A stretch of DNA of 38,178 bases from a virus. Numbering within the stretch: the stretch's first letter is position 1; each line of letters starts with the position of its first letter. The position numbers and the translations under genes were made by a program. This document shows, piece by piece, positions 37,681 to 38,178 of the stretch. The stretch lies in IMG/VR virus record IMGVR_UViG_3300042314_000570, positions 1-38,178 of that record, one strand, 5' to 3'. Below the pieces are notes generated by a model that did no database searches, had not been told where the DNA came from, and worked only from the letters and a program-made list of their open reading frames with translations.

Positions 37681-37711
37681 AAATAGACCCTTCGGGGTCT
37701 ATTTTTTTGGC
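37679..37711. terminator. Bidirectional Rho-independent terminator
   Basis: AAATAGACCC-TTCG-GGGTCTATTT, a perfect 10-bp stem with a TTCG tetraloop, T-run on the plus side and A-run upstream. Separates convergent genes. Confidence 0.92.
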
Positions 37712-37713
37712 TA

Positions 37714-38178
37714 TCATCTGACTATTTGATTGTTAGAATAATCTTGTAAATACATACGACCTCTAGGTATTCTATTCTTTATGGCATATTTTTCTAATTC
37801 TTGCATGGCTTGTTGTTGAGTTTTATTTACTGCTGTAGCAACTTGCCTTCCTGCATTATAAATTCGCCAATCACTTATACGTGGCCCTTCTGGTTCAGTG
37901 GGTTGAGTTGCTTGTGTAGCTTGAGTAGCTTGAGTTGGTGCCGGCTCAGCTGGTTGATTTACAAATTCATCATCAGGTGGTAGATTTTTTCCTGGTGCAC
38001 CGGGAACTGATTTATAACTTTGAGGGAACTTTGCTACTATCTGCTTGGCAGCTTCTCTAACATCATACCCTTCAGGTGGGCTAATTTCTTTACTGCCGGT
38101 TTTTACTTCACCTGCTTTTGTAAGCATAGCTTTAACAATTTCTTTCATTAAACCAGGGAATCTTTTAGAAAACTCAAG
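37714..38178 (-). CDS. Hypothetical protein with Thr/Gln-Ala-Thr linker, 5' partial
   Basis: The frame stays open past the ATG at 38148 to the right edge (LEFSKRFPGL before MKEIV), so the gene probably continues outside the window. The visible part has a helical N-terminus, a Pro-rich segment, the linker TQATQATQATQPTEPE, and a basic helical C-terminus (QELEKYAIKNRIPRGRMYL). The linker joins two domains. No family recognised; a structural or scaffold-like phage protein is possible. Confidence 0.65.
   Translation of the reverse strand, partial: LEFSKRFPGLMKEIVKAMLTKAGEVKTGSKEISPPEGYDVREAAKQIVAKFPQSYKSVPGAPGKNLPPDDEFVNQPAEPAPTQATQATQATQPTEPEGPRISDWRIYNAGRQVATAVNKTQQQAMQELEKYAIKNRIPRGRMYLQDYSNNQIVR

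Overview
The window is a stretch of a large, AT-rich, tailed bacteriophage genome of the T4-like (myovirus) type. Evidence: a phage-style nrdA/nrdB/glutaredoxin block, a PAAR spike-tip protein followed by large structural-looking genes and a peptidoglycan hydrolase, T4-like late promoters (TATAAATA), free-standing homing endonucleases, and a very large tRNA array. A Bug-family periplasmic binding protein, a proteobacterial IscU, an omega subunit of RNA polymerase and boxA-like leaders suggest a proteobacterial host, possibly a freshwater Burkholderiales member; this is inference from gene families only.

Layout. 1-2438: three repeat-rich proteins (one cut by the left edge, two six-bladed kelch-like paralogues), probably fibre or adhesin parts. 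2493-8383: an APS-kinase-like/nucleotidyltransferase fusion, then nrdA, nrdB, glutaredoxin and conserved phage proteins. 8385-13264: PAAR tip, two large probable structural proteins, a SleB-like hydrolase and small conserved genes. 13303-15213: an HNH homing endonuclease overlapping an iscU gene that is interrupted by an in-frame TAG, followed by rubrerythrin and rubredoxin (iron-sulphur/oxidative stress block). 15260-25823: an unusual accessory biosynthetic island with GNAT-like transferases, two membrane desaturases, a Rieske oxygenase, two PP-loop ATPases, a 2-oxoglutarate-type oxygenase, a methyltransferase, a Bug protein, an acyl carrier protein, a radical SAM enzyme and a holo-ACP synthase. 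25824-36107: 26 tRNA genes (19 amino acids, initiator included, no Phe seen) interleaved with homing endonucleases, DnaJ, sulfotransferase, glycosyltransferase-like and 2OG-oxygenase-like genes, a phage RpoZ, and long, highly structured non-coding leaders. 36122-38178: a metallophosphoesterase, a polysaccharide-lyase-like lipoprotein behind a consensus sigma70 promoter, a strong terminator, and an opposing gene cut by the right edge.

How it works together. Two promoter classes are visible. Sigma70 promoters with exact 17-bp spacers, often beginning TTGACAATAAAT, sit in front of tRNA leaders, acpS and the lipoprotein. T4-like late boxes sit either at normal distance before a Shine-Dalgarno or only 4-5 nt from an ATG, which predicts leaderless late mRNAs for several accessory genes. 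The ACP, its phosphopantetheinyl transferase, the desaturases and the GNAT-like acyltransferase candidate form a coherent set for making and transferring a modified acyl chain; the product is unknown. The most unusual single site is iscU codons 38-41: GGT TAG TTA GGT, where skipping from the first GGT to the second restores the exact IscU active-site sequence, next to a homing endonuclease gene.
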